This document shows, one piece after another, positions 27,054 to 38,771 of a stretch of 64,000 nt of DNA (positions within the stretch are counted from its first letter, which is position 1; each line of letters opens with the position of its first letter). The DNA is taken from positions 23,802,254 through 23,866,253 of the forward strand of contig OZ025260.1 in assembly GCA_964019135.1 (NCBI GenBank). Direction: 5' to 3'. A program made the translations under genes and the position numbers. Source of the stretch: Arenicola marina. Lineage: Eukaryota; Annelida; Polychaeta; Arenicolidae. The notes beneath the pieces were generated by a model. It saw only the letters and a list, made by a program, of their open reading frames with translations, did not search any database and had not been told where the DNA came from.

Positions 27054-27791
27054 AATGGCTGAACGGCATAACGGCCGAGCCGCTCTCACCACCCCCATGG
27101 GTGGAGGGTCGTCGAACCGCCTGCCAGCGGATTAGTCTGCGCCTCGACGATTGGCTTGGTGTCGGCTTCGGCATCGGCTGGGGAAGGGTGGGGGGAGGGT
27201 CTGGCTCGGGGTGGATGAAGCTGGCGATTGGTGTCAATTGTGTTTGTGTTGCTGGCTGCTGGGTGTGTTTGGGTGGAGGGGCGGGGATGGGACCAATATG
27301 TACTGATTTTTAGGAGAAATCTTCACGGCCAGGCCACTAAAGTAATCACTAAATTTCGGGGAATTGTCAACGGCCCCGTAACGAGCATGGATAACGTTCA
27401 CGCATCCCGTAATGAACATTGATAACGCAGAATTTGCATGCGGCCCGAAACATTTTTCACACGGAAAGTCAGCTTCATTCATTCTGATTTCATTTCCGTG
27501 GCTTTCTCAATGGCCAATTAATTTTTGATTGGTATTATAGGAATCCACAACACATGTGCAGTAACCTTGGATAACAACTTATAACGCGGCCCAAAACATT
27601 TTTCAGTCTTTTTGTGAATCCTAATTCACGAGGCCCCAATTCTGATTTTAGCAATCTGCAACAGCGGCCTTTGATCACAACTTGTGAAGCCTCGGCTTCT
27701 GGTCAGTCCGGTAACATATTTTCTGACTCCATGGTCACATTGGCATGCAATTAAATATTGGCTTCTTCTTTGGGGTTATGGATAAAATGAA

Positions 27792-27799
27792 TATAAAAG
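27792..27799 (+). promoter_or_regulatory. TATA box of the zinc-finger ORF, copy A
   Basis: TATAAAAG, a full TATA consensus, lies 47 bp upstream of the ATG at 27839. An initiator-like ATCATTCC lies about 30 bp downstream of it. Both are conserved in copy B (TATA box at 61843-61850). Confidence 0.55.
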
Positions 27800-27838
27800 G
27801 ACGTCCAGCATATGGGGCTATCATTCCTTGTCTGAAAC

Positions 27839-28270
27839 ATGGCAGACTTATGTATCTCTTGCGATGCTCCTGTCCATCAGCGACAAGAAGGGCTACAGTG
27901 CGACGGCTGCCAACGGTGGCAGCATCGTGTCTGCGGCACCGGCATGTCACGTGACGCGTACCACGTGGCCATCCGTTTATCAATGTTCATTACGGGCCGC
28001 GTGAACGTTATCCATGCTCGTTACGGGGCCATTGACAATTCACCCAAATTTAGTGATTACTTAAGTGGCCCGGCCATGAAGATTTCTCCTAAAAAATCAG
28101 TAAATATTGGTCCCACACACCTAGCAGCCAGCAACACAAACACAAATGACACCAAACACCAGATTAATCCATGTGTGCCGGACGCAGCTCCCTCCCCCCT
28201 CCCCCACCCGATGCCGAAGCCATCTTGGCCGACGCCAAGCCAGATATCCAATCGTCGAGGCGCAGACTAA
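27839..28270 (+). CDS. PHD-like zinc-finger ORF of the MULE-like element, copy A
   Basis: 143-codon ORF. Residues 1-45 form a compact zinc-binding module with Cys5, Cys8, Cys21, Cys24, His29 and Cys32 (CISC, then CDGCQRWQHRVC), as in a PHD-type or related finger. Fingers ending in CGTG are known at the N-terminus of MULE-transposase proteins in marine invertebrates; this family link is from memory of such proteins, not a search. From about codon 47 the frame enters the right inverted arm, and the rest is a low-complexity proline-rich translation of that arm. The real protein may be only the finger, spliced to a lost transposase exon, or a truncated DNA-binding peptide. Confidence 0.45.
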   Translation: MADLCISCDAPVHQRQEGLQCDGCQRWQHRVCGTGMSRDAYHVAIRLSMFITGRVNVIHARYGAIDNSPKFSDYLSGPAMKISPKKSVNIGPTHLAASNTNTNDTKHQINPCVPDAAPSPLPHPMPKPSWPTPSQISNRRGAD

Positions 28271-28335
28271 TCCACTGGTGGCTCGGGCTCGACGACCCCG
28301 CACCCCCCCCCACCACCAAACCACCCCATCCCCAA

Positions 28336-29489
28336 GATCAGAGAGCCGCAGCCGGGTCTGGTCCCGGGTCTGGTTGGTGTCAAGGGACTGCGTGATTCCC
28401 TTAGCATGTGCCAGTTGATAATTCCGCAGAAGGTAGGCCTACCCCAAAGAACAGATGGCCAATTTGAAGGTCAAGCTAAAATCTCCTGGACAAATCTCCT
28501 CGTGTGAACGGAGAATTTCAGCAGACACATTTTCACCAGGTATCTTCAGGACGGCGAGTTTCATGGAGAAGTTTCATCGTGGGAACCGGGCTTAACTCAT
28601 CGAGAACCCCAATCTCAGAAACGCTGGTGAGCGGTCGGGGAGGACCAATGCAGCCAGCGCAGGCCTTAGGCGAAGATATATTACCACGCGGATCATATCG
28701 CGCGCCAACACAAATGTGCCTACAAATGAGCGAAATATATAAGAAAGATACAACAAAGAAGGCGAACAAGCATCGCCAATACGGGATAAAAGAAAAATTG
28801 ACCATGGATACTAAAACTAAAAGACACTAAGTTGTCGGTCGGCGCAAACCTACGTGCTACCCGAAATGTCGCGCCGACAAGTTCCGTACCGCTGGAAGGG
28901 GTGTCTTTTTCGTGCAAAAAGTCACAGATTGTGTCTTCACCACAGACGTACAGTACATAGATCTAATTATCAAGAACGTCCTGTCTTATAGCCATTCTCC
29001 GTTTCTTCATACCTGGATACCTTGAACTGTAGGACCTATTTCACCTCTTTACAGTCTTAACGGACGCATTAGGGAAGTATTAGGGGCTCCCAGAGGGTGG
29101 GGGGGAGGGCTCGTGAAAGACAGGAATTAGGGACGATCGCACAACTGGACGCGCTAGCAGGAGGCCTCGCTGACATCAACACGCTCTCTTTGCGCCTGGC
29201 CAGACGTTATTGCTTGCGAGGTGCAGACCCCCTGGACCAGCTCCCCCCCCCCCCAAAAAAAAAAGAAAAAAACACGGTTGATCGAAACCCTGAAGAGAGT
29301 CCTTAAAGTTACTATTACAACAAAAAGTAAACATTCATTGTGATCCAAATCTGGCGGAGAAAAAACGTGTGTACAGTGACGTTGATGTACTGGTGACGTA
29401 ACACGCATGAAGTAATCTCCGCCAGGGCGAGCGCCAATGACTAACTTTCCGGAAGTCACTGGTACCAACCATATATATACTAGACGTTA
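28336..29489. other. Spacer, no gene recognised
   Basis: Begins at the duplication junction. GC-moderate sequence with short open frames of no recognisable domain, and a small inverted motif (GGTCGGCGC near 28838 with GCGCCGACAAG near 28873). It probably belongs to the left part of the duplicated unit. Confidence 0.4.
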
Positions 29490-29864
29490 TAGGGCTGTAC
29501 AGTTCTCGCGGGTTGTATTTCCGGTTTAGGTCTTTTGGGGACCAACAAAAAAACACGTGCTCTTAGAACGAGTGCGCATCACGCTGGTGCCTTGGTGCAA
29601 CTGCGTGACTCGCACTCATTGTAGTCAACGTTTTAGTGTTGGGAACCGGCCGGCTGCGCGGGTTGTGCGTGAAAAATCGAGTGGGTGTAAAACTATTTTT
29701 TGTTTGCTTTGGTCCAGGCATGGCTAACTATAAAATCATAATATAATTAAAGGTAAGACATTTATCTCTCCATAATGCATGTGGTCCCTTCGATGAGGCT
29801 GTTGGAAGCGTCGTATTTTGAGCCAAATCATCGATGTTACAGTTCTACGACAAACGGAGCACCA
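29490..29864 (+). repeat. Left-half block, unit 1
   Basis: 375-bp unit beginning AGGGCTGTACAGTTCTCGCG and ending in GACAAACGGAGCACCAT. It contains an ETS-like TTTCCGG and a CACGTG box near its start. Confidence 0.85.
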
Positions 29865-30238
29865 TAGGGCTGTACAGTTCTCGCGGTTTCTATTTCCGGT
29901 TTAGGTCTTTTGGGGACCAACAAAAAAACACGTGCTCTTAGAACGAGTGCGCATCACGCTGGTGCCTTGCTGCAACTGCGTGACTCGCACTCATTGTAGT
30001 CAACGTTTTAGTGTTGGGAACCGGCCGGCTGCGCGGTTTGTGCGTGAAAAATCGCGTGGGTGTGAAACTATTTTTGTTTGCTTTGGTCCAGGCATGGCTA
30101 ACTATAAAATAATAATATCATTAAAGATAAGACATTTATCTCTCCATAATGCATGTGGTCCGTTCGATGAGGCTGTTGGAAGCGTTGTATTTTGAGCCAA
30201 ATCATCGATGTTTACAGTTCTACGACAAACGGAGCACC
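29865..30238 (+). repeat. Left-half block, unit 2
   Basis: Second direct copy of the left half, a few per cent different from the first, running straight into the first right-half block. Confidence 0.85.
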
Positions 30239-30661
30239 ATTGTCCTCACCTGCTCAGTTCATATAAGGAGCGTTGTTACGTAACCATACATACCGCGCGC
30301 AGACACGGGCGTCATGATGATTATTACGTCATACGACATGGAAAACCCCGCGCAGCACGTTAGATCGCCTGACACTGACAGTCACTCATGAGACAACCGC
30401 ATTCTGGTTTATCAACTGCCTAACCGCTCATACATTACATAAATCTGCTCGGATGGTTATAATTCGGATATGCACATAACTTCTGTGGTTATTTGTGCTT
30501 CCAAGGACAGCTTTAGCCGATCTTGTTTGTGAGGTGAGTGAAGGCAAACAGCCGGAAGGTAGGCAGCACGTACAGGCCGTTGATGCTAGGCATTGACGTA
30601 GAGCATAGGTATCCCTGTCTCGTGGGGTCTCGATAAGATCCCGAAGTGACTGTACAGCCCT
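30239..30661 (+). repeat. Right-half block, unit 1
   Basis: Begins ATTGTCCTCACCTGCTCAG and ends ACTGTACAGCCCT, the inverse of the left-half start. This is the copy contiguous with a left half. Confidence 0.85.
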
Positions 30662-31085
30662 ATTGTCCTCACCTGCTCAGTCCATATAAGGAGCGTTGTT
30701 ACGTAACCATAGATACCGCGCGCAGACACGCGCGTCATGATGATTATTACGTCATACGACATGGAAAAACCCCGCGCAGCACGTTAGATCGCCTGACACT
30801 GACAGTCACTCATGAGACAACCGCATTCTGGTTTATCAACTGCCTAACCGCTCATACATTACATAAATCTACTCGGATGGTTATAATTCGGATATGCACA
30901 TAACTTCAGTGGTTATTTGTGCTTCCAAGGACAGTTTTAGCCGATCTTGTTTGTGAGGTGAGTGAAGGCAAACAGCCGGAAGGTAGGCAGCACGTACAGG
31001 CCGTTGATGCTAGGCAATGACGTAGAGCATAGGTATCCCTGTCTCGTGGGGTCTCGATAAGATCCCGAAGTGACTGTACAGCCCT
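30662..31085 (+). repeat. Right-half block, unit 2
   Basis: Direct tandem copy of the right half with a period of 424 bp. Confidence 0.85.
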
Positions 31086-31507
31086 ATTGTCCTCACCTGC
31101 TCAGTCCATATATGGAGCGTTGTTACGTAACCATAGATACCGCGCGCAGACACGCGCGTCATGATGATTATTACGTCATACGACATGGAAAAACCCCGCG
31201 CAGCACGTTAGATCGCCTGACACTGAGTCACTCATGAGACAACCGCATTCTGGTTTATCAACTGCCTAACCGCTCATACATTACATAAATCTACTCGGAT
31301 GGTTATAATTCGGATATGCACATAACTTCAGTGGTTATTTGTGCTTCCAAGGACAGCTTTGGCCGATCTTGTGTCTGAGGTGAGTGAAGGCAAACAACCG
31401 GAAGGTAGGCAGCACGTACAGGCCGTTGATGCTAGGCATTGACGTAGAACATAGGTATCCCTGTCTCGTGGGGTCTCGATAAGATCCCGAAGTGACTGTA
31501 CAGCCCT
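31086..31507 (+). repeat. Right-half block, unit 3
   Basis: Third right half, 422 bp. Its terminal ACTGTACAGCCCT is the outer right end of the composite. Confidence 0.85.
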
Positions 31508-32787
31508 AATAATTCGCGACTGGCAGCGCCTCCTTGAGGCAGGGTGTTATACAGTGTTTACAGCTGTTCCAACAGCCGCGGCGCCACACGTGATCTGACG
31601 GAACACCCCCGCCGCAAAATTTGTTGAAATAGTAACTTTAACATCGCCTTGCTTGAGTGGAGTGGGTTGTATAAGTTAGCATTGGCACCCCCCTACCCCC
31701 CCCCCCCCCCCCCTCCAGCCCCTTTGTATCATCCTTTGGGTTGCAGCTACAAAACTGTCCGATATATTTCGTCGGAAAGCCTGACTTTTACAGTGTGCTC
31801 AAGTTCCCAAAGGGAGTAGGGGGGGGGGGAGTTTACAACTACCACCCCCCCCCCCAGGTCCACCTATGTGTTATGGTTTCAGCATAGGGGGGGGGGGAGT
31901 GGGGGTCGTGTTTCTTATTATTAAGAAGAACTCGCAGCATACAAATGAAGGACGGATACATAGCTTGAAACTGCTGATTTCTCAATGCACGGTTATTTAA
32001 CATTAAAGTTCCCAGTTTGCGATTAATGATAATCCTTGATCACGACAGTCGGTTAATACCCCATTTCCAGTTCACGAAGAATTATGTTCCTTATTCCCAC
32101 TTCACGGTGAAATGAAAAGCCCATTCCCGAAGAACGGAAATACCGCTTGCCCCCCCAAAATAGGCATTTAAATGCAAAGTATAAATTTGTTTTACAAACA
32201 CCGGCGCATTATGATAAGCTCAGTCCCCAAGCACAAAAGAACCCTAAGATATAGCGAACCGGTTATAACAAGATCAGGATAAATGTCATACATCAAGTCA
32301 CCTATGATCACACATTTCCCGAGAAATATATCAGTATACAGTGGCGGATCCAGCGGGGGGCGTACTGCGGCGGCTATAGTCCCCCCACCCCCCACGAATC
32401 GTGTGCTATGAGGAACGGGCGACCTCTACTGGGAGAGTGCTGCAATCCCGGTCAGCGGTCCAAAAGTCTAAATTATGCTGGCCCCAGAGGAGCTGAGACC
32501 AAAGATCAGGTATTTACATTTTGTTGGTGTCCTTACTGACACTAACAGGCGTCAACATTGAAGACAAGACAAAGGTACTGCGTGATATCAAACACTACGA
32601 CATATAATAATTTGTTAAACTAAGTCATCAGTCATTGACATATTATTATATAGGCGCCCGGGCATAGGCGCTCAGGTCAGTTGACAGTTCCATTGTTGTA
32701 TAGCCCTAAAGCGTAAAGGCTAAACTAAAGACTTAAAGTAAACTGAAGCAGTGAAGAACCGCAGGGCCTCGGTCGGTGTATAGACAA
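31508..32787. other. Spacer with poly-C and poly-G tracts, no gene
   Basis: Contains long C or G runs between about 31687 and 31905 in alternating orientation, which could form G-quadruplexes or hairpins. A lone CAGTGGCGGATCCAG at 32339-32353 looks like a DNA-transposon terminus but has no partner. Nothing coding was recognised. Confidence 0.5.
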
Positions 32788-32796
32788 CCTGTCCGA

Positions 32797-32874
32797 TAGC
32801 CTGAATGTTCAGACGTTACAGTCTTGACACACAAGAACAAGTGTCAAGACTGTAACGTCTGAACATTCAGGCTA
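32797..32874. mobile_element. 78-bp hairpin micro-transposon with 9-bp target duplication
   Basis: Perfect 34-bp inverted arms (32797-32830 and 32841-32874), starting TAGCCTGAATGTTCAGACG, around a 10-bp loop. Both sides are flanked by CCTGTCCGA (32788-32796 and 32875-32883). Identical arms and an exact 9-bp direct repeat indicate a recent insertion. A 9-bp duplication is typical of Mutator-like elements, so this may be a minimal foldback MULE. Confidence 0.85.
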
Positions 32875-32883
32875 CCTGTCCGA

Positions 32884-33525
32884 CAGGGTTTAAGATGGGT
32901 GGCTCTAGATGCGGTCTTGCCTGGGGCTAGTCCAGCCACACTAGTCACTAGCCTCCGTGTAGCCACGTTGGGAGCGGACCGCGTTTAATTTGTTGAACTA
33001 GCCTGGGGCCAACAGCTTGGTGGGTTCTTCAGGGATAGTTCAATTGATGTGATGACGTACAGTTGTCAGTTGAATGTCCATTTGTTGCTAGTTAATTTGT
33101 TGCCTGCTGAAGAAGAATTACATATTGACTTTGACCTTGTTGATTTGGCAACCAGCACTGAATTCAGCCCCTGTTAGCCCACCTGGGGATTATATTATTA
33201 AAGCACAGACTTCAGTTGTATTTTTTAATATGGAACAATATGCAATGACTAATGACAATGAACAATTTGTTGATTGATACAGTTCACTTTTTTAGGAATG
33301 TACATATATTATATTTGCAGACTACCTACTGATTGTTTTCTAAAATACACAGCACTGCACCCGATAAATGCATATGACTGCTATAATTAAATAAAGCAAC
33401 ATAGACTATATCGTACATAAGGCAGGGACCGGCTGCAAGTCACCACCAATTAAACCTAGGTCAGGCCTAGGTGCGTAACAGGGGTAAAAATCATGGTGCT
33501 GAACTTAACCTATTTGACTTGTTTC
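32884..33525. other. Spacer end, no gene seen
   Basis: AT-rich sequence without recognised genes, leading without a visible boundary into copy B at 33526. This agrees with the window edge, not a real breakpoint, defining the left limit of the homology. Confidence 0.5.
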
Positions 33526-34738
33526 TTGCTACCACTCAACCAGGCCTAGGCTACATCAACTGGTCTGATCACCTGCTATTCACTGGCCTGGCTCTTTATA
33601 GCTTATCCAGTGTTGTCTTGTATTTGGGTCTTTAATTTATAGATCTATGGCATTATAAGATAGAGCCTGGTTTAAACATTAGACCAGGGATTGCAAATTG
33701 AGGGTTACTTGTACAGGCCTGTATGAAAAAATCAAGTGACTATTATAAATTTGTATGGCACATAGTCACTGTGATCTAATTTGATCAAGGTTGAGTCTCA
33801 GTTAGGCATGGCTCTATGTCACATTATTGGTGTCATGCAATAACTATCTCATATAGGACTAAGTTAGATGGTGTAGAGAGCGATTGTTTAAATCAATATC
33901 ATTAAAAATTTGGTCTGTCAATTGCTTAATGTATCTTTTCAAGTCAGCGTAATAGTCAGGAGATGGGATATATTTCTTTACATATCTTGTATTTCTCTAT
34001 GACCATATTTGTGACCTGGCCATCTTGAATATCCTGCCTTCACATCTTCCCTGACCATCATTGATTTTTAATGATATCCGTGCTCTATGATATCTCTCCT
34101 TTCCTATTCCTAGCTTAGAAAAAAATAAAATAGGTCTACTCCCAAGTTGGATATCTTGCATACCTATGATTTAGTTGCTGCCACAGATGTTAGTGTTGCT
34201 GCAATATTTGCACCCAGTTTAAAGTTTCCAACATGACAGTTAGATCAGATATCTTATCATATCACTGACTAATGCTTGCCCCCCCCCCCCCTCCCATGTA
34301 CTGTAGCCAATTTGACTGATCTTGATGACTGTAAACTGCCTATTTGAAGCCGCATACATAATAGAAGCTGCACCCCAACTTTGGCCGCAAACTCAGGTTG
34401 GCAGGCACCCAGAACCATTTCCGGAAAACTACATATTATAAGCCGCACCCGGACTTTGGCCTTTGGACCCCCCTTGCACCCCCCCCCCCCCCCTGTATCC
34501 CTGCTTAATCCCATCCCACCAACCAAACAAATTATAATTGTTTATCTCCCAATTGGTTGACTTGTATGACGTTATGATGCAATGCATTATTTTGGCAACA
34601 CCGGTAATTTTTGTATTACTCCCCTTCCAAATTATGAAAAAAATATAGCCAGTTTCACAAATGAGATTAAACAAAAAGTAGCTAGCCAATGCAAGAAGGA
34701 CCAGCCAGGTCACCTTAGAAAGAATTGAAGTTTCTAAT

Positions 34739-37700
34739 TTATATAAACCTTTTGATTTGTCTTATCACTGCTGGAAGGTCTAAACCTTTATTTTTACATT
34801 GTGCCGCAAATATATACTTTTTAACCATTATACACATGTGGTCTACCAATAAATGTTCCTGTTCCGTTATGCCCAGACGAACGTTCATCTTATTAATAAG
34901 CTTCGAAATGTCAATACATGGTCGGAGGTAAGTAATATAAGCCTCCCACAAGTGCTGTACAACTGGACAATCCCAAAATAAATGCTCTATCGTTTCTGTT
35001 TCTATTTGACAAAATTCGCTTTCCTTGATGCCACACATTTCAAATATTTATTTGTTGCAGTGATTCTTTGCAATATCTTATATTGGAAGCTCCGGCACTT
35101 ATTCTCAGTAGTAGACTTAAATGGTTGAGAAAAGATATCTATCCATTTGTTGTCATCTATTGTAGTTCCTAGGTTTTTTTCCCATCGTATCTTCCTGCTT
35201 GCTACTAAGCTTGTATCTTTTATCATTTTCCAATAAACCAAATCGCAGCATCTCTCTGCCCGTGTGACCTCAGACAAAACTGGGTCCGTTCGATCACTTG
35301 GTGGATTATTTATGTTTACAGCTTTGCCAAACCACATGTGAAGTACTTCATTTCTCAAGCAGAGGTTGTCTAAGAAATTAATTTCCACCCTATATTTTTC
35401 TATAAAACACCTATGTGATAGTGGGGAACCGTCCTTATCCAATAAATCCATGACCAACCGGAGGTTATTTGCAATCAGCTGTGTTTTATATTTCTTAACA
35501 TTAAGATTTTTTTGATATCTGGCATTCCAAAAAGTATAATATATTTCTGTTCCCACCGCGTAACTTATGTCTCTATATATACCCCATGCTACAAGGACTT
35601 CTTTCCAAAACGCATTTGTGACACCCCTCACCTGCCAGAAGATGGATTTTGGATCTAGACTCCAAACTAGGGACGTATCTCTTTCCATTAGAATACATTT
35701 CGCCACATGTTGCCAGCTCCCTTCGGTTGTTTCAAGACGTTTTATCCACGACACTCGCAGTGAGTGTATTAACGTTGTTAGGAGTGTCAATTTTAGCCCA
35801 CCGTCTTCGTATTTTGGGGCTAGCAAGCATCTGGAGATCTTTGATTTTTTCCCATCCCACAAAAAATCATCTATAGTATGCTGCATTCTCTCTATTATTA
35901 TCTTTTCAGATGGTATAATTGACAAAATATGGATGATTTGGGGGATAACCAATGTTTTTATAACAGTTACTTTTCCCAGTATCGATAGATTTCTCGATCT
36001 GTAACTTCTTACTATTTTCTTCATTTCCAAAACCTTACTATCAACATTGTTTTCCAGCCCCTTTACCATTTCTGTGTCGAAAACTATACCCAGTAATTTA
36101 AACCTCTTGATCCATTGTATCGGGTAACCCTGGCATAATCTAGTTTCCGAATTCTTTTTGGACCCAAGCCACACTGCCTGCGTCTTATCCATATTTATTC
36201 TTAAACCAGAACACAAATAGAATAGTCTAAAGATCTTCAACGCCGCTGTTATCGATCTTTCATCATCCTTAAGTAGCAGAAAAGTATCATCTGCATATTG
36301 ACCAAGCAGTATGCTCTTGTTCTCTATTTGAATACCTTTGACATCTCGACTCCTTTTTAGCGCTTGAGCAAGTGGCTCTATGGCAAGGATAAATATGTAT
36401 GGGGACAAGGGGTCCCCCTGTCGGCAGCCTCTTCCCAATTTAATGAATCTGGAAAAATTGCCATTATTGATCACACCACTTTCGGCATCTTTATAAAGTA
36501 ATTGGAACAAGTTCACGAATTCATTTCCGAAATTATAAGCTCGTAGAGTTTTATTAATGTATTCCCAATCAACCGTATCGAATGCCTTTTCGAAATCTAT
36601 CAATAAAAGTAAACCTGCGCCAGTTTTTTATGAGATCCCTTAGTTTTCCTGGCTTCGGTATACAAGTAATGATTCCCTGGCGCTGTGTTGTGGACAAGAG
36701 CTTCTCATTTATGCCATACTGCAAGCTCCTGGTCAGGTAATGGCCCATATCATTCCATTTTTTTTTAAATTCACATGGGGAAACTATCCGATCCCGGCGA
36801 TTTACCGTTTTTCATAGTTAACAGAGCCTGTTTAATTTCTTCCACTGTCACAACACTTTCGCAAAATAACCTTTCTGATTCTTAAAGTTGCATGTCGAGT
36901 TCTGTCCCGCCAAAACTAAGCCTAGGCGAAATTTATATCAAAATTTGCAGAAAACTCGATTGTTTCATTCTATAAATTCAGAAACCTGATAAACATCGCC
37001 GTTTCGGCTGTGATGTGGCAAACGTGTCTATCCCGGGACACCACAGAACTCGGTCGCGACACTGCTACTTATACCAAAGCATCGCGAAGCACACAAACTG
37101 ATGACGTTTACCACTAAAATGAAAACTTGTGGTAAATTGATATCACGGACAAGGCTAAGAGGCACTATTTGGCAGTCTGGTATGGGTGGAGTATAGATAA
37201 AAGAAGTCTTAATTGATTCAAGGACTGATTTTTACATGTATATTGACCTCATTAGTTTTGGCGGGAAAGAGCTCGACATGCAACTTTAAATTTTGGTGAC
37301 ATTTTCCTCGGATAAAAATACTGCAGTGTCTGTATTCCACTGTGTTTTACCAGTGGCATATAAGTTCTTGTAAAAGTTATATTGTTTATCTAGTATGTCT
37401 TTGGCCTTTCTAATTTCACGACCTTCTATCTGTAACTTGGTTATGAGTTTACTAGTATAGTTTCGCTTTTCTAACTGACAAAAATATTTACTAGGCTTTT
37501 CGCCATCTTCATACAAAGTTATCCTCGCTCTCACTATCACACCCTTTAGTCTGTCATTTCTTATGGCGTAAAGTTGGTCTTTCTTTTCGTTTAACATATT
37601 GTCTCTGTCGCCTTCTTCTTTATCCATTTCTATCTCCATTTGACGTATTTCATTCTCTAGCTTTGATCCTCTTTCTTTCATTAGACGTTTCTTATATGAC

Positions 37701-38664
37701 CCATACGATATGGTTTTGCCTCTTATTTTCATCTTCAAAACGTCCAAAAAGAATGAGTCATTAACCGTTAGCTTGATATCGTGATCTTCTAAAATTTCTC
37801 CGGGCTGGGCATATTGCTCAACCACTTGTCTTATTGTCCCCTTTACCATTTCGACATAGTTTTTATTCTTCAGGAGGGAGATATTTAATTTCCAAATGCC
37901 TCTTCCCCTTTTTTCTGCAGAGTCGTTGATCGCAAACCTAATTAGCGAGTGGTCCGATCTGTATTTTATGTTTATATCTATATCCACCATATTGCCAGTA
38001 GATCTGGGGTTACCAGAAAGAAATCTAACCTTGCATATTTTTTGGGTCTGCCCCCACTCTTCCAAGTAAAACGTCTGGCGCTATGATTTTGTGATCTCTA
38101 CGGATCAACCAAGTCAAATTCCTCACACATAGAATTTACAACTTTGCTAGCTTTTACATTGTTTTGTCTGGAGTATCCCTTCGTGTCCAATTCAAAATTC
38201 TGAACAAGATTCCAGTCACCACATAGTAGTATAGACACATTTTGTAATTGTTTGATCCGATTTGATATGTGCTCAAAAAAAGCAGGGGTGTCTGTATTTG
38301 GCCCATATACTGATACCACTGTTATCGATTGACCCATCAAATCTAAATCAATGGCGACATAGTTTCCTTCCGTATCAGTTATCACTTCCTTAACATTAAA
38401 CTCAAAATTGTTATTGAACAATATGGCCGTCCCCCTAGCATTGCTTTTATATGAACTGAAAAACGCTTTATACCCCCACTCTCTTTCAAATTGAGCAATA
38501 TTACCTTTTGCACAGTGGACTTCCTGCAAGCAGTATATTGAACATTGTTTTTCTTTTAGCCAATTGAAAATATCTGCACGTTTGCTTTTGTCAATTAAAC
38601 CTCTAACATTCATGCTGGCAAAAGTAATGCTACCTGCCATGTATAATAATGGTGATGCAAACAA
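34739..38664 (-). pseudogene. LINE ORF2, broken, copy B
   Basis: Fragments 38664-38098 (endonuclease), 38065-37286 (endonuclease end with SDH plus linker), 36603-35002 (RT with YADD) and 35038-34739 (C-terminal Cys/His motif). The deletion in the early RT and the frame breaks are at the same places as in copy A, showing that the decay preceded the duplication. Confidence 0.85.
36882..37289. mobile_element. TTAA-flanked MITE inserted in the LINE, copy B
   Basis: TTAA at 36882-36885 and 37286-37289 flank the same 400-bp element as in copy A, at the same LINE position. It therefore inserted before the segment was duplicated. Confidence 0.85.
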
Positions 38665-38771
38665 TGATCTAAACCGATGAAATTACAAAACACCATTTCA
38701 TTATCTCATATGATAACTGATACACCCGATATATATATGTTTTTTGGCAAAATGACATAAACTTGATTTTA

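Larger units (their letters stand above)
27054..28335. mobile_element. MULE-like foldback element, right end lost, copy A
   Basis: Long inverted arms: left about 27054-27425, right 27978 to the breakpoint near 28335. Matching segments include GATTAGTCTGCGCCTCGACG, GAGAAATCTTCACGGCC and CCCGTAATGAACATTGATA with their complements. The centre holds a TATA box and a short PHD-like zinc-finger ORF. This kind of zinc finger is known to precede MULE-type transposases in invertebrates; the transposase domain itself is absent. Comparison with 61101-62426 shows that the last roughly 90 bp of the right arm are missing here, replaced by unrelated sequence. Confidence 0.7.
29490..31507. mobile_element. 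Composite inverted-repeat element: left half x2, right half x3
   Basis: Two direct copies of a 375-bp block (29490-29864 and 29865-30238), each starting with AGGGCTGTACAGT, are followed by three direct copies of a 422-424-bp block (30239-30661, 30662-31085, 31086-31507), each ending with the inverse, ACTGTACAGCCCT. The middle pair (29866-30661) would form one 796-bp element with 13-bp terminal inverted repeats. The extra halves are tandem duplications of its ends. No protein and no clear target duplication were seen; the TAGGG-type end is compatible with hAT-like MITEs but does not prove it. Confidence 0.8.

Noticed and set aside
32339-32353. CAGTGGCGGATCCAG, resembling a hAT-type transposon terminus
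   Set aside because: No inverted partner or target duplication was found nearby, so no element can be delimited.
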